Shown here: positions 33,501-47,800 of the stretch, piece by piece | Layout of the letters: each line of letters begins with the position of its first letter | Numbering within the stretch: the stretch's first letter is position 1 | NCBI GenBank assembly: GCA_022885665.1 | Contig: JAGQDJ010000038.1 | Span: 1-64,000, forward strand | Origin: Triops longicaudatus | Taxonomy: Eukaryota; Arthropoda; Branchiopoda; Notostraca; Triopsidae | Direction: 5' to 3' | Length of the DNA stretch: 64,000 bases | Translations under genes and position numbers: made by a program | The notes under the pieces: generated by a model | The model's input: only the letters and a program-made list of their open reading frames with translations | Told to the model about the DNA's origin: nothing | Databases searched by the model: none

Positions 33501-36500
33501 TGCGCGAGATCCGTGTAGGAGGCAATGCGAGAACGGAGCTCTTGACCTCTGGCTTGCAACTGACCTACGTGTCTTTGGACTTGAAGTAATTCATCGGCCA
33601 ATCGATTTAGCTCTGCTCGGCCGGAGGAGACATAATAGTTATGAACGCCCAACGAAGCCGAAGAAACAGCCGGAGCAGCACTGGAAGGCTCGTGGTAGTT
33701 AGTAATGGGAATGGGGGCGGAAGCCGGAAGAAGAGAAGACGGAGGTGGATGTATTTGGCTATTGCCACGATCACGATATAACGCGGATTCGTGAGCCATA
33801 ACCGTCGTGCTTACTAACTGATGTTGGAACCATGTGCCCTGTGCAGAAATGAAACCGGGAATTATAAATTAGCTAGGCTGTGACATTGGCGTCATGAGAG
33901 CCCTCGAAAGGATATTCACCCCCTGCGGATCAACAAAAACACATTTGCATGCAAAAGACCCATAGGTCACTAGATAGTTGAGAAGAAAGTTGGGTAATCT
34001 GCATAACTAATCAGTCCTACATCCCACACCACAACGCCCATTATAAATCACAAAAATTTAATTGTCTGACCCACGTCTGTCAAAAAGCCTCCAAGCAATG
34101 CTCCCGTAATTTGTTGTGTTTATTTGTTTAGAGGCAAAAATAATCTACACGCAACTGACAGTCTGAATATGCGGATTATCATCCAGCTAGGACACATAAT
34201 TAGAAAATAATAAAAGCCCTGACATGCTATACGTCAAAAGGGAAATGCCCCAACGATTTAAAGCCTTCTGCCTGATACTAACAAAAGGATTAAAATGTTA
34301 TACAACTGAGCAACTTTTTCCCCCAAACATAACGCAAAGGAAAGGACGATAGTCAGTAATCTGGTTAGACCTAGTCGTAAAAGGAAATGAGAATCTTCCG
34401 AGTACCAAAGCTTATGAAACGTAAGCCTATGTGAAAAAAGTCACGCTCTCTTACAGAAAAAAAAAATAAAAATATATTAATAAAGATCAATAAAAAGCGT
34501 ACCTTTTGAAGGCCATCAGTTCTTCGCAACGTGGACGCTACGACACCAATTATGCACTGGAAAGATACACATCCATCGGAGGAACAAAATCAATACACTA
34601 AGAACCAAAACAATGCAGGCTTTTCTTGAGCGACAGTCAAAACACCACAACGTTCCTTGACGGTTGGTCGCCTACTGCTGTGTGCCTCCTACTAATCCCT
34701 CCTACTCGCTTTCCCCCTTATGCCCGGTGCTCCACGCAGAAGTACCCTGGGACTTGGAAGCGTGCTGCGCGCCTCTCGCCGCCAGCTTAGGAACAAACGC
34801 TGGGTCCGTGCTTTACCGCCGATGGGACAAACCATAGGCAGTATACTTTCCCACGCTAGTTCAGAAGTGTTAAAAGCCAGGGAAATTAAATCGGTCCTGA
34901 CGAAATGAGGAGCACACATTACTTCTAAACATCCTTAACGACAAAAATCGTTTCCTTACAAACGGCAGGGTTTCCCATGCCCTGGCTATCCACTAAATTC
35001 ACCCTTGAAAGAAAAAGTCCCGTTATGCCCGCACGAAGAATTTTACAAATCCCCGCAAGCAACGTTGTCTCGGACACAAGCAATTTTTTTAGGGTTACAA
35101 AAAATGTTCCATAGCACAACTGCGTAATACCGATCTGTCTTGCTCGTTTTTGAAGCTTTTCTATGACAATTAGAAATAAGACTTACTTGGCTTGATTGCG
35201 TTGTTTGACGAGGCGAGCGCAATGGAGAGATGCTCGTAAAAACGTGCAGCCTTCCGTGAGATGCTGGAGCCGTAATACCTTCGGGTACATATAATACAGA
35301 TACGAGATTAGGGCTAGCTTATTGATTCAAGTCAGTGTGAGTTCAGGTGAGAAAGACCAAATTATGTACAGGAACAGTCCAATACTCACGGTAGCTCACG
35401 GCAGGGTCAAAGACAGTTAAAATGCACTTGCGCAAACTAAAAGGCAGACGAGAGTTAGAGTGGCTTGTACTCGTGCACGGAATAGATGAATTCCAACCGG
35501 AATGGACAACGCGACAAGCCCTACAGCACTCTATGTCATGAAAAACATGCTATGACACAACATCCTCTCCGCTTGGACATTTAAACAATTCCAAATTTTG
35601 ACGTGCAAAATCAAGGTCGTGTTATCAATTCCCCATACAAAACTCGTCTATTTACATTTAAAAAGGCATATAGCGGAAACGATCACAATTTTGGTCTCAC
35701 CTACAATCTGGTCAACAAACTTAAAATAATATGCAAATTCCTACATTCGCAACTTCGGGGCGTGTCTTGGCCAAGAGTCCAAGAACCCTGGAATAAATTT
35801 ACGCTGTGTTCCTATTTTGATGCCAAGTTCGATTCGGGGGGAAAAAATACAATAGATCCTATTGTTAAATACTTGTTTGACTAGATACAAGTCATGGCCG
35901 TTTGAGTGGAACCAACAAGTGTTTTTCTTTTGAAAAATAAAAAGTCAAACTAAAATAATATAATAAAAAACGAATTAGCACGAATGGAGGAGCATTTTCA
36001 CATCGGGAGACGTCGTCGTGTTGGGGTGTGTGTCGATGTTTGACTGAGTTCTTGGTCTGTTCCGCGACCAGTCACAGTGTTAATCAAAGGATGGGCGTGA
36101 TCACTGGTTCTTGTCGACGTTTTACCGTTAACAGGTGCAGAAAGCGCAGATCCTTCGTTAGGAAGTGTGACAAGCCCGTGCTTGGAAAGCCTCCGTCGCT
36201 CCTTCTCAGCAGCAGTGATCACAGGAGCTGTTGACATTAAATCCCATTGTCTTAACTTCTCCCGGTCAATCTCGAAAGAGCGTAGCGACGCGCTGTCCCT
36301 GTCCTTCATAGCGACGTTGATGACATCAGGCGGGGGTTTACTGGGCGGTGGCGGCGCTGGAGGTCGCCAACGATTGGTTTGATTTGATCGTGCAGAACTG
36401 ACCGATTCCGCTAAGTTATACATGCTTTTGGCGAGTTGAATGGGAGGGGCAGATCGGCGTTTGTTAACCGGCACACGTGGCGTGGCATTATCAGATTCCT

Positions 36501-39500
36501 GGGACGCAATGAAACCCGAGCCTGAGCGGCGCGGGCTACCTCGGCGGCTTGAGCCGCTAAGCCCTTCTGGATCCGTGGCGTGATGACGGATGCTGGCTCG
36601 CCGAAGGTTATCCCTCCATATTCCGTCTTCATCCCATGGCAAATTGCTGACAGTGGCTGGCGGTGGCGAACCGTGAAGAAAGCTGCGGTTAGGACTGGCG
36701 CATTCCAGACTATTTCCGTCCAAAACGCCCTCCAACGATCGCGTTCGCCGCAAACCCGAAATGCTGAGATGGTCCACACGGTGTTTGTCCAAAGCTGGGA
36801 ATTGCCCTTGATTTGGTGGCGTTACCAAAGATTTGCTATCTTCGGAAACCAGCTTCGACGGTTGGTTTCGTTTGAGCGTTCCCATGAAACGCGCGTCTTC
36901 CCGCCGTGGGAGTCTTTCGGTTGTGGCATTGGGGGAAATACCTTGCATGCTGTCGCTGTCGCTTTTGACTGACAGATCCGAATAGTAATACGGAGCTGAA
37001 CTGGCTTCGCTAGGATTGCCGTTCTGTCGCCAGTGCCCAGCTTCGTGCACGGGTGACGTGTTGGCCAGTCGAGATCGGTTCAACCCTCCCGTGCGACCTT
37101 CGCTAGCAGTGACATTCTCGTACAAAGGTTGCGCGGCGTTCAGGATGTCCTCCAAACTGCGAACGATCGTCAAGGGCTTTTTATGTGGAGAAGTCTCGGA
37201 CGAGTTTCGAAACGGGTCCAGATCTAGAGAATGATTCCTATTATGGCCAGGGGGCGTGGCTGGCTGAGTATTTATTTTCAAGGGGGACTCGGGCACATCT
37301 TCGTCATCGCAAGGGGGGCTGACATTGGGAATACAGGGAGGGGAGACTAAATCGCTATCGGAAGAGTCTTCTTCACGGTCCTGCTCGCCCGCTAGAATCG
37401 TATCTAATCTTCTTCCACCAGCTCCAATACCCCCCGCTCCATCTTTGTTGCCTACACCCAAGTAGTAGGACGCCGGTCTGAACGTGTCGGAAAGACTAAA
37501 GCGCGGGTGTCTGGGCTGAGTTAACAGACTTAGCTCTTGTTCGGAGACGGAGGTCGTTTCTTCTTTCAACGCCATGTCCGAACGTGAACTTGTCCGCGAA
37601 CCGGTTTGACTGGAACTGCGAAATCGAGTCGGGCTGTTCTCTTCTTTTAAACTGGCTTGGTACTCGTCACGTTGCTGTAATATCAAACCGACTTCTTTTT
37701 CGTACAGCGCTTTTAGCGCTTGAGCATTGGCAGGTTCCAGCAGCGGGGGTACTTCCATGTAAACAGGTTCATTCAGCCTCGATGAAGGTCGATAGATGAG
37801 TTCGTAGTGTGAAGCCTCTTCTTGTTGGGAGACAGTGGTAGAATCGTGAATTTCGCTATATCGCGGGCTTTCTGGTGGTCCTAACTCGTGCGTGCTCACT
37901 TGGTACGCATCTTCTAGAGTAGCAAAGAGCGAATAGCCCGTTGTGGCGCTGCTTGTCAAAGGACGAGGCCCGCTGGTGCTTTCTGTCATTTCCACGTAAG
38001 TGCTTTCTTCAAATTTGTTACCATTTGATGAAGGAAAAGGTACTAAAATGTTCCGTTTCGGTAATGTAGAATTCAGCAGCGAGAGCTTCGATGAGTTCAT
38101 GGGCAAATAGAAGTCTTCCATTGCCGTGTTATGGCTCCCGGAGTTGTTGTGCTCTGGTTCTGATTCAGTTGCGAGCGAAGGCTCTGCGGCAGGTGCAGGA
38201 CTGTTGGAGTCTGATATCATTTCGTTGGCAAAACCAATCAAAGATTCCGGTAAAGATTCCGCCAAGCTGGCGCTGTCGTCATCTGTGGTAGGGATGGTTC
38301 GCAAATCAGGCAGCGTGGCGGTGCTGACTTCGCTCAAATTCTTGGACAAGCGAGCGTTACCCGTTGTCACTATTTTCGAGTCTTTGTCCTTGGAGGAAGT
38401 GGAAAGAGAGTCTTGGAAAATCCAATCTCGCGGTGGTGTTTTGATGGAAAACGCTTTGGGTGTCTCGGTCGGAGACAGCGATTCAGGCTGTACAAACTCG
38501 TACGAATATTCTTGAACTACTTCGGATTCTTCAATCTTGATTGATTCACGACGAGGTTTGGTCAAAACTTGCACCACAGACGAAGTTTCTTGGCTCTTTC
38601 TAACGATGCTGTTGGTGGTTTCATTTTTCATTTTGCTCGAAGCGTTCGGAGACTCGTGTTGGGCCCAGCCGTTGACGTGTACTCCTGGGGCACTCTTAAT
38701 CCATTCAGGCGAACTTATTTCCTTGGAATTGGAATGGAAAGGCGGAAACTTTGGTATACTCTTATGAGACTCCATACTGTGATTGGAAGCCCGAGTTTCC
38801 GATCTGGGAGGTTCTAAACGGTTTCAAAATGTGGACATTTTAGTGCCATACTAATTTTTACGTGTGTCACTTTATGTAAATTATATTCCGTCACCCGGTG
38901 TGTATTTGGTTTGGGTTCCCGAAAATGTTGTAAATGCGTTCTGTCCCTTTGGAAAGGTGTTATGTACCGTGGTAAGCAAAAAAAAAAAAAAAAAAAAAAA
39001 AAGACACAGACGTTTAATTAGACCTCTCGAGGCTGATTTACGTTCATTAGGCGATAAAAAGTTTTGAACCAAGGGTTACAAGGCAGCCCAGGACATTTAA
39101 AGATATTGACGTAAGTAAATTGCGAATTTTAAAAGTGTTCACTACGTATGTTAAATGTAAACGTTGTTTGGTTGAATTGTATGAATATTGCTTAAAAAAT
39201 GCCACATTATAGGGAAAAGTGTGCAAAAGACATTCCTAGATTTTATAAACATGTAAAAATATTTACGTCTAAAACAAAAACTACTCAACTGTAGAAAAAA
39301 AAGTTCGTTGGAGGGAAAAAATGTCGCATTCAGTGAACTTTCTGTTAAATTATTTCCCAAAAGCAAAACTTCTACACTTTCAATATCCACTTTGCCTTGT
39401 ATAGTTTGAAATTTCCTGGAATACCTTTTACCTTGTAACCGATTAGTTCAAGCTTCTTCACCCCTTAATGAAGGCAAATCAGCCTCGTTAGACCTCTGTG

Positions 39501-42500
39501 ACTTTCCCCGGACAGTTTTTATTTTTATGTATTTTATTTTATTTATTATTTTTTTTTTTTGCTCACCACAGTTCAGTACCGTGGAGAAAGAACATTCCTG
39601 GTCCCGAAGAAATCGATTGGCAGTTGTAGTAGAACTTAAAAACAGAGTATGAAAGACAATAAACTTGCTTCTAAGCATATTTTAATTAGTATTAAAAGAT
39701 ATTCAAGCATTCTTAAAAAAGGAAATGAAGAACAAAACAAGAGGGTTAATTGCAATCAAAGCCATGTACTGCATTTAAGGGTTACAGGATAAGCACACCC
39801 GATCTCCCACAAAAACACGTACAAACAAGTCTAATATTATTCAAGCATTCAAACACCATTTAATGAGGGGCGGGGGAAACATTTCCGGTGAAGATTTTGT
39901 TCAAGGCGGACGGAAAATCAAGATAAAAACGTCAAGGGTTGTTAGAAAAGGGCGACTTCGTTTTATGAGGGCGGTAATTAAAACCGAAAGAAGACTATCA
40001 CACTTGAGTAAGAAGCAAGTCGGGGGATTTACCTTCCACATCACGTCCATAAGGACAACGTTCGCGTTCATTGTTGTATGCCAAAGTGCGTTGGTTTGTT
40101 CCGTAATGTGCGCCTTCCGGTCCTGCACTTTGCACAAGCTGCTCAAACGTACCTGCAATTGCCGAAAACAAGTTACTAATTGTGTGAACTTTGTGTTCGG
40201 GTAATAAAAACTCCCTTCTTTTCCAAACAGGAAATACAAAAGACATAGAGCACTTCGTCTATGTCCCTGTTTCCCACTTACCCACACGGCGCGTTGATGA
40301 CGGCCACGGTGCTGGAGGATCGGGATACTTTGGGGGACTGGAGTATTGTTGGGGTGGAGGTTGTGTCCGATGGTGTGAATTATTACTGCCTAGTGTGGCG
40401 TATCGTGACGGAGATGGGTTGGTCTTTGCAGCGTCTGGTGGATTCCGTGCTTTTCTTGTCAACGGCGATTGCAACATCCGTTGCTTCCATTCCAGCAGAC
40501 GTTTCATTGATTCTTCACGCTAGCGAACGAAAATTGAACAATAAGCAACCTCTTTACTATTACTACAAGATTCTTCACAAGGTTACTGCAAGGTTAATTT
40601 TATCACAAGTGCATTTTTAAAGAAAGACAATGAAGATAATACGTCAGATATTCGACGTGGTTAGCCTCTAAAACTAAACTGTGAAAAAATGCGATATTGG
40701 TATTATTTATTTTTTACTTATTATTGTTTTTATTTATTATTATTACTATCTTTGCCTAGAAAATCCCTGAGAAATTAGTTTACTTCTTTCACTGTTTCAA
40801 CACTACTTTTTACTAAAATGGTTTTGTTTGCTATTTGCTTTAGTTGAACAACGCAGCAGTTCTTTGTTGGTATTACTTAAAAGTCGTGAAAAAAGTATAC
40901 TATATATTCTGTTTTCGAAATGCATATTTTTTACAGAAGAAAAAAAGAAACGGAAATTCCCTTTGCCTTAATAAGTGTTACCAGGAAATGGACTCACTCG
41001 AGCTGATCTAAATATCGCTCAATTGAAACAGATAAAATCCTACATAAGTTACGCAAGAAAATTATGATTCCCCATTGTTCGCAAAAGCTAGTACGAGACA
41101 TCATCACGTGTATGAGGATATGCATTTACACGTTCCGTAACATTTAAAAAAAATCCTTCGAAATAGCTAATCGAAGAGGCGTTTCAAGTGAAACGTTTTC
41201 TCTGGTTAGTGACATGCTGTACTAACCATTTTATCACGGTTAGTTGGAAAGGCTGTTTTCTAATTTAATTCAGCAGCGACATGCATAAATAATACATTAT
41301 CTGCAAAAGTCCGATAACGTTACTCATGCAGCCGTAAGTCAAGGCAACTATGAATTATTTAACCAAAAGTATTATAAATATAAATAAGCCAAGCCTTAAA
41401 AATCTTGAAATAAGTAAATTCGGACCTTTGCGATTGATTATCGCTTTTTAATGCATAAGATCATCCAGTAGTAAAGTTTCCTTAACACTGAGTAGGACGA
41501 AACTGTTACACCCACTTCATGCTGCACTGACATAAACCTGAATAGGCTTTACTTGCCTACCTCACCTTGAATTCGCCCTTTTTTATCGCGTTTACGTAAC
41601 TTCCTTAGGTTGTTCTACCAATTGATGACAAATTGCTGACAAGAAACGTATCCGAACCAGCAGCTATAATCTTTTTACCTAAACTATCTCACGTCTGCGC
41701 TGAATGATGTCTTTTACACTGTATTTTCTTACCAGGTATGAACCAAACTTTAAGGTTTTTAAAATGATAGTTTATTTAGCAAATCATGAAAAAACTTCAA
41801 TCTAATAAAAAATCGTATTCTGTTACACCAAACTTTGAAAAATTGTGTCTCTTGTCTTCTGCTAAAATCTCTAACGCTTTCGCATTTGGCTGGCCTAATC
41901 TTTCTTTCACGTTCATCTATTTTCATTCCGGATGACAATTTGTCATGTCCAACCTTGTTTTCTGAAAAAGAAAAATAAGCGAAATATCCGGCTCCATCCA
42001 CTACACCCGCCATGCATGGGTTAGTAAAGAAACCTAATCCCATTACTCAGAATGACAACCCGGCTGTAAACGCTTTTCTATATCAAAAAAGGGAGTAATA
42101 CAATGTACCAGGCGATGTGATACTACATTTACCTGTCCTACTTTGCGTGATTCCATTTCATCCTCGGCTTCGTGCTCTTCACTAAAACGTTGCGGTAAAC
42201 GCGCACTGGCTGACCGGTGGAAATTTCGATTTTTGTCCATTAACTGATTTGTTTCAGACTGATCCACCAAGTTCTCTTGCGACGTCGACCACCCGGCCTC
42301 TAAGCGACGCTGGTGCGGTTGCGGAGGGTCCGTGACGTACTGCCACCATGCACTCTCTTTAACATCCCTAGAAATCAGTTCCTCACGACTCAAACCAGCC
42401 TGGTAACCATTCCTCATCCCAGGCACGTTGCCACCATGCCTGTAACCAGGTGTAACTCGGTCTTGCACCTGCTGACGGGGTGTCTGTGCCATCCCGGGCC

Positions 42501-44834
42501 CTTTTGCTCCTCCTGCCGCTAAGCGTTCTGTCATTTGTCGCATCTGCAGCGCATAGGCTTCTTCGGACCACGGATCCGGATGATCTCGAAATGAAGGCGG
42601 TGGGGGCATTTTCATCTTTACGCTGCCTGGTGTGTTCCTCGGGTCAAGAATATCCGCACTCTGGGGTCGATGGGGAATCCGCACGGGCGGGACGCGTGTT
42701 TGATGATGTAACCGCTCATCGTCTAAAGAAGCTGTGGTGCTTCCCGGCCCATATGCTTGGTTGCTTCGGCCCCGGTACGAATCTGCTGCGTAATCCATGT
42801 CGTTAGGATCGAACTTTCTCCCCCGTCCGCCACAGGAAGACGTGACACTACAGCTGCTACTCTGATCAACAGCTTCGTAATCAGCTTTGGAGCGGCCGTA
42901 GGCATCTGGTGTTCGGCGTTCGACTACCACTAGGGTTGAACCATTGTTAACATGGCTTCCTCTCGCGTCTGTCATTAGCGTTACATCAGGCGGTGGCGGG
43001 GGTTGCTGCAGGTCCAAAGGATGGGCAATGCGGTGCACTTGTTCACGGAATTGCTGCGCTTGCATTGGATAATTCAGCTTGGTAACCATACCAGTGGATT
43101 CGCCACGCTCGGGAGAACGTTCGGGTGAACTAGAATAGTCCCGACTGGTGTTGAGTCGTTTAGGCTTCGGGGGTGCGTTGGCATACAAGGGCTGAGAAGG
43201 CCTAGGGCCCCCAGCTGCTGATTTACACCTGTTATCTAAGTTTTCGCTCTGTCGAGAGTCAAAGCTGGCATCAAACCGGGAATCCTCGGATACCGTGTCG
43301 TAAGAACGGCCGTTGGACGTGAGTTTGTTGTTACTGCGATGATAAGCGGTGGTGTTGAAATTGTGTTCGCTCCCAGGATTGCTGCGATCAGTTAACGAGC
43401 CTACGGATGCCGTCCCGGTGCCTGAAGTAGGTCGCGAATACCGATACGTCTCCAACCTATCATACAAGAAAGAAAAAATGTAATGCAATGAAGGGGAATA
43501 AGTGCCTTTAGGCATTAGGAGCGAATATTTGAGAAGAGAAAGGAGCTTATCATTAGCTACGTTAGAGGTTCTACTCGAATGAAGTCAAAAAGCAGAGAGG
43601 GGAAAGAGGCTGTGATAATTCCCGGGGAAAAGGGTTAAAAGGTGAATTGGAAAGAATGCCAAAAGCGCTCTCATGGGAATGTGTGGGCGGGGTGGGGGGA
43701 ACGAAATGTGTCAGTGTCAAAGCTAACTTTAGCGTGCGCTCACACATACTTGGCGCCTTGCTGAAGGATCGTAGCCAAGGAGATGCAATTCATCCACTTG
43801 ATCATGGCTTCTTTGGTATCAGCTGCGAAATAATACGTCCGCATGTTTTGGTGTTCGGCTTTAAAGGAAAACTTGCGGTGCACCCGATCTTCGTTCCCAC
43901 ACGGACTGACCTTGTAGGACGGGAGCAAAATAGATCCCAGCACTTTTTCCTCTTCCGGACCTGTACACAACGATGTAAACAAGATAAAGTGACAACGATC
44001 ACAAACTACACTTGATAAAGCGTCGTGTCCTTTTTCTAACTTTCCCACCGTATATTTCAAGACAGTTAGCGTCTAAGGAGGACAAAAGGTGTCTCATTTT
44101 CTCATCAGAGAAAGAGAGCTAAATGGCCAAGGAAACTTACCTTCATAATAGAAAAGGCAAAATTCGGACAGAACGAACCATCGTTTTTTCCATAACATAA
44201 GCCCGTCGCTGCCTTGTTTATACAGCCAACCTTGATATGTGACTGGAGCTTGCGGAGAACGTTTGATTTGCGGATTCCGAACAATGCCATTCCTTCGACG
44301 AGGAGTTGAGCTGGAACCCTGCAAACATGACCCCAACAAAAGTCTCGGATTACGATACAACCTCAAGAGTCTTTTTTCTCATCTTAGGACTAGTGACACT
44401 CAAATACTGTGTCATTTACCCGGATAAAAAGGGCTAAGAAGTTTTTGTGCAAGTAACGTGCTACTGCACGTCCCTAGTACGAAAATTCCAACTTTTGACA
44501 TGAACCCGTCCAAGTCTTGGATGCAATGCAAAGAATGTTGGTTCATAAATTTTGTTTACGATTTCTCGCATCGGGTTCACCTTCAGCGCTTCGCTAACGG
44601 GAAAGAAGGCAACGGCGGATTTACCTTGTGAAAATTTTTAAAGATGCTATAACCTTAAAAACGTGAGACCGCTACAATTTTGGGGATTTAAGAAGTAAGC
44701 CGACTTGGCGTACGTACTGTAAGGTTCAGCGAATGCGAGAAACATCGTTCAGAACGCTCTTATACGCTCAAATGCAATAAGGGACAACAAACTGCGTTGC
44801 GTTACTATACCTTTTTCACTCCAACTGTCGCCAT
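27550..44834 (-). CDS. PLEKHA5/6/7-like PH-domain protein (kramer-type), long-range isoform
   Basis: Fourteen exons give 1392 aa: 44834-44811, 44318-44141, 43960-43744, 43456-42133, 40519-40282, 40152-40033, 35278-35187, 33838-33451, 32088-31838, 31707-31644, 31339-30816, 28941-28675, 28512-28354, 27882-27550. A PH domain occupies about residues 30-140 ('YQGWLYKQGSDGLMLWKKRW' through 'TKEAMIKWMNCI'), with wording specific to PLEKHA5/6/7. Then follow a Ser/Pro-rich linker, the family motif 'LLEWKQRMLQSPLTRK', a coiled coil ('ELNRLADELLQVQRHVGQL'), and the family C-terminus ('INIPERYIPEH', 'SAEERLKRLKKADHIKKM', 'MAEERKRREQMLNLSQ'). In vertebrates these proteins bind phosphoinositides and act at cell junctions and microtubules; the fly counterpart is kramer. 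No WW domain was found. The first exon (eight codons, 'MATVGVKK', good ATG context) is plausible but short. The 35278-35187 exon is the least certain. Exon 6 can also join a different terminal exon (35,998-38,813), listed separately. Confidence 0.85.
35998..38813 (-). CDS. Alternative 2.8-kb terminal exon of the PLEKHA-like gene
   Basis: A single open exon of 938 codons lies in a large intron of the PLEKHA-like gene. It has an acceptor at 38814 and the same entry phase (1) as the exon at 35278. Joined after the exon ending at 40033 it yields 1638 aa, ending '...TPTRRRLPM' with a stop. The product keeps the PH domain and 'LLEWKQRM' motif but loses the coiled coil and conserved C-terminus. The exon is rich in Ser, Pro, Asp and Glu and looks disordered. 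It holds tyrosine motifs of signalling-adaptor type: 'YVEM' (37998-37987), 'VYMEVPP' and 'LYENV' (37122-37111), plus repeated 'RSLE.IL/RSLEGVL' blocks near 37,150 and 36,730 and a polyproline run 'PPAPPPPSKPPP'. It could instead be a separate gene with its own promoter, starting at the ATG at 38775. Confidence 0.75.
38978..39002 (+). repeat. 25-base poly-A run
   Basis: An uninterrupted run of 25 A lies about 165 bases upstream of the large alternative exon on the - strand, where it reads as poly-T. It could be slippage-prone sequence or a retroposon tail. Confidence 0.7.
40520..42132. other. Large intron of the PLEKHA-like gene
   Basis: About 1.6 kb between exons 4 and 5. A - strand open frame at 42043-41759 begins after no family-matching splice junction and has no recognisable motif. 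Direct joining of exons 4 and 5 gives 'RKVGQREESMKRLLEWK', matching the family, so nothing in this intron is needed. Confidence 0.5.
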
Positions 44835-47800
44835 GGCATGTTAGTAAGTGGAACCTGGGAAGAGAAAAGAGAAACAAAGAACTTTCATTAACCAAATAAC
44901 TCTTCTTTCTATTTGATTGCACAGTTTTAGAGGGATGTATCCTTCCGTGTGAGAAAATAACTCTAAAAAGCAAGGGTTGTGAATCACATAATTTAAAAAA
45001 CAGGTAAGTGAGGGGACTCGGCTTATTTTTGCAGCTCGTTAAGATCAATAAGAGCGACGCCCGGTGCTTGGTCATATGTGGGGAGACGTTCAACTCGATT
45101 ATGCTAATTATGACACTACGAGAGAGTCGGAGAGGTGAGTACATAACCATGAAGGGGAGACAGAAGGCCATAAAACGCCACAGAAAGGAAGGACTTGCCA
45201 CTTACGGTGAAAAACCCGTTCCCCACAATAATTTTTAAATCAAGACCTGATTATTTTCCTCTTGTGTTTACATACATGTCTACTTCATTTCAGACCCTGG
45301 GTATCTCAAACGGACAACTGTCTTTACGTGCCGTGATTTTTCCAAGCAGGTGATGCTGACTGGTTATATGTCGTTACATAATATGTAACCCTGCATACTA
45401 TATTTAGAATTATTAAATAATTTTAAACGCTGTATTAATACACATTCTAGACACTAAATCAGTGACTAAATCTGAATTTAAAGAATGAATTTTTTTTTAC
45501 CTTTTCCCTTTTGCATTTTTTACACTTAATTCCTGTTTTTCATTTTGAGGTGCTTAGGTACAGCTTGCGCCTTAATTGAAACGCTGTTTATTAGAACACG
45601 TAATATTGTGATGAGATTCATTGCGTTGCTACAATCCATAAGATCTGGGGGCACGCGGATACGTAAAATGCACCACTTTTGTCCCAGTCTTATAGGACAG
45701 CACTGCAAATACATAACAGCGCAACACTGCGAAGGTGCCAGGCTCGACTATGTACGACTCTTATCACTTTACTTATGCATTATTACATGCTTAGCAATAT
45801 CGGCCAACTGAATTGGAAGTGCTTTCCATTACTGGTCGCGTGATTCTATCCGGCAAAAAATATTACACCATGCCCATTCTGAATACACGGCATTTGCGTG
45901 ACAAGGATAGTTCGCACAGCCACGCAGCTACCGTGATTGGAACTTACATTGTTACTCTAAGTGCTGTGTTTTTAGAGTCGGTCTTTCAAAACCTGTTCTA
46001 CAATTCACGTTTTTAACTAATGTGTATTTTAACAAAACATAATACCCTTGACACTAGTATCTCCCGTTACAAAATTTAAGCCAAGATGCAATCTCACTAA
46101 TGTTTTCTCGGTTTCCTACTCATTAAACAATTTAAACCTTACAAAATAAGTAGCTTATCGCCATAGTTACACTTCTTAAACCTGTATGAGTCCTCCACCA
46201 CAGATTAAAAGACATTTCATATATATTTTTTATGGCCAAGGTATTGGTGGCAACACAGACGGAGTTTCAACAGAAATTGGGATTTTATCTTTTAGTTCTT
46301 AAGGATTTTAAAGACCAAAATAAGATTTGTAGGCGAATAATTAACTCCAAGTTAATATTCCCTCTTAAAAACAGAACGAAATTACTTAGAATTCGCATCA
46401 GTGAAGATCGTCTGGCCAGTCAAATGGACTGAAAGCGTAATGAATCTTTCCTTTTTAGTTTGCATATTTCGCTACCAAATGAGTCCTTTAAATTTCCAGC
46501 GCGGGTTTCTCATCGCGCGTTAAACTGTGTTACGGACTGAAAACTGCTCGTAAGCCAAAGCTTGACTGTTTTATAACAGTGAAGCGGGTACTCCCTAGTC
46601 CCTGACACTCGCTGACTCCGGATGTTGCTCACGCTGCTTCAGGCATGTTCTTACTCTTCTATGTCTTGCGAGAAGACCTGGGCGCTGCTCAGCTAAGCGG
46701 GTTTCAATTCTTCGATGCATTCTGTCCCTCCGAGTCCCCTTTGCTTGAAGGATACATTTTTCTTGACTTGGCTGGTCTACACATCCCAGCAGGGCAGGTC
46801 CCTTCTTCTTTTATAGGGGGACAAAACTTCAGAACAATGCCCTCAAGGAGCATCGTCGGCGCTCCCAGGTATAGTTATCAGAAAAAAAAGTACACTCAAG
46901 TTACCATAGAAAGAAAACACTCCCCTATATAAAAAAAGAAAAAATAGGGGGAGGCCTTTTCTCCGTAACCAATGCTCCATACACTGCCACCCTTATACCC
47001 TCTATTACCATGTTTAACGAAGGGGGAAAACGCGGTGGTGCGTTCCTCAACTCTTGAACTCTTTAAACAAGTGGTGAGGGATATTAAGGTCGAAACATAC
47101 CTTTGCGTCTTTTTTCTGGAGCTAAAATGACGCTTAATGATGATGAGGGTCGCTCTAGGTGGTCACAGTTCAAAAGATACACATTTTCTTTTTAGTATTT
47201 TTCTTAACTCCCAAAAGTTTGGTAACTGCTTCTTTCGACTCTTTTCTAAGATGATTATCACTGTTCAAACCGCACTTTTTATTAACAAAGAATCACCATT
47301 ATCGCTCCAGTGAGACGTATTCCGCTTATTGTCGGGCTGATTTTCAATCCCTAGAGTGAACTCGATGTGGCTTAACACGGCCCAAAGGTATAGCTAATTA
47401 ATCCAAGAAAGAGAGGGCGATGAATGAGCCAGGTTGAGCACAGCAACTTGCTCCACAGGCTCTCCAACTGTCACTGGCCGTTTGCTGCGGCCGTCTCGTC
47501 GAGTCTTTTCCGTGTTCTCTGGGCAACTGGATATAGAACTTGCCCCGGCCGAGAAAGCAATCCGGTGGGGCTCCTCGCCGGTTCGTCAAAAGTGCAATCG
47601 TTCCGGTAAGTTAACTTCTCTTGTACGTAAAACTGCGTGTACTCGGTAGACAACAATAGAGTAACATAGTCCGAGTACTTCAGCGTCCCTCTACTAAAAC
47701 TCCAAAAGCATTCTTTTCCCATCCGTTTCGCCACTAGACGGCCTTCAAGGTGCTAGATTCTCATGAGTAAAACCACCCAGCATGCCCCAAGGCAATGTAA

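Noticed and set aside
41759..42043. Extra exon of the PLEKHA-like gene
   Set aside because: Joining 42133 directly to 40519 recreates the family sequence in phase; the open frame has no matching motif.
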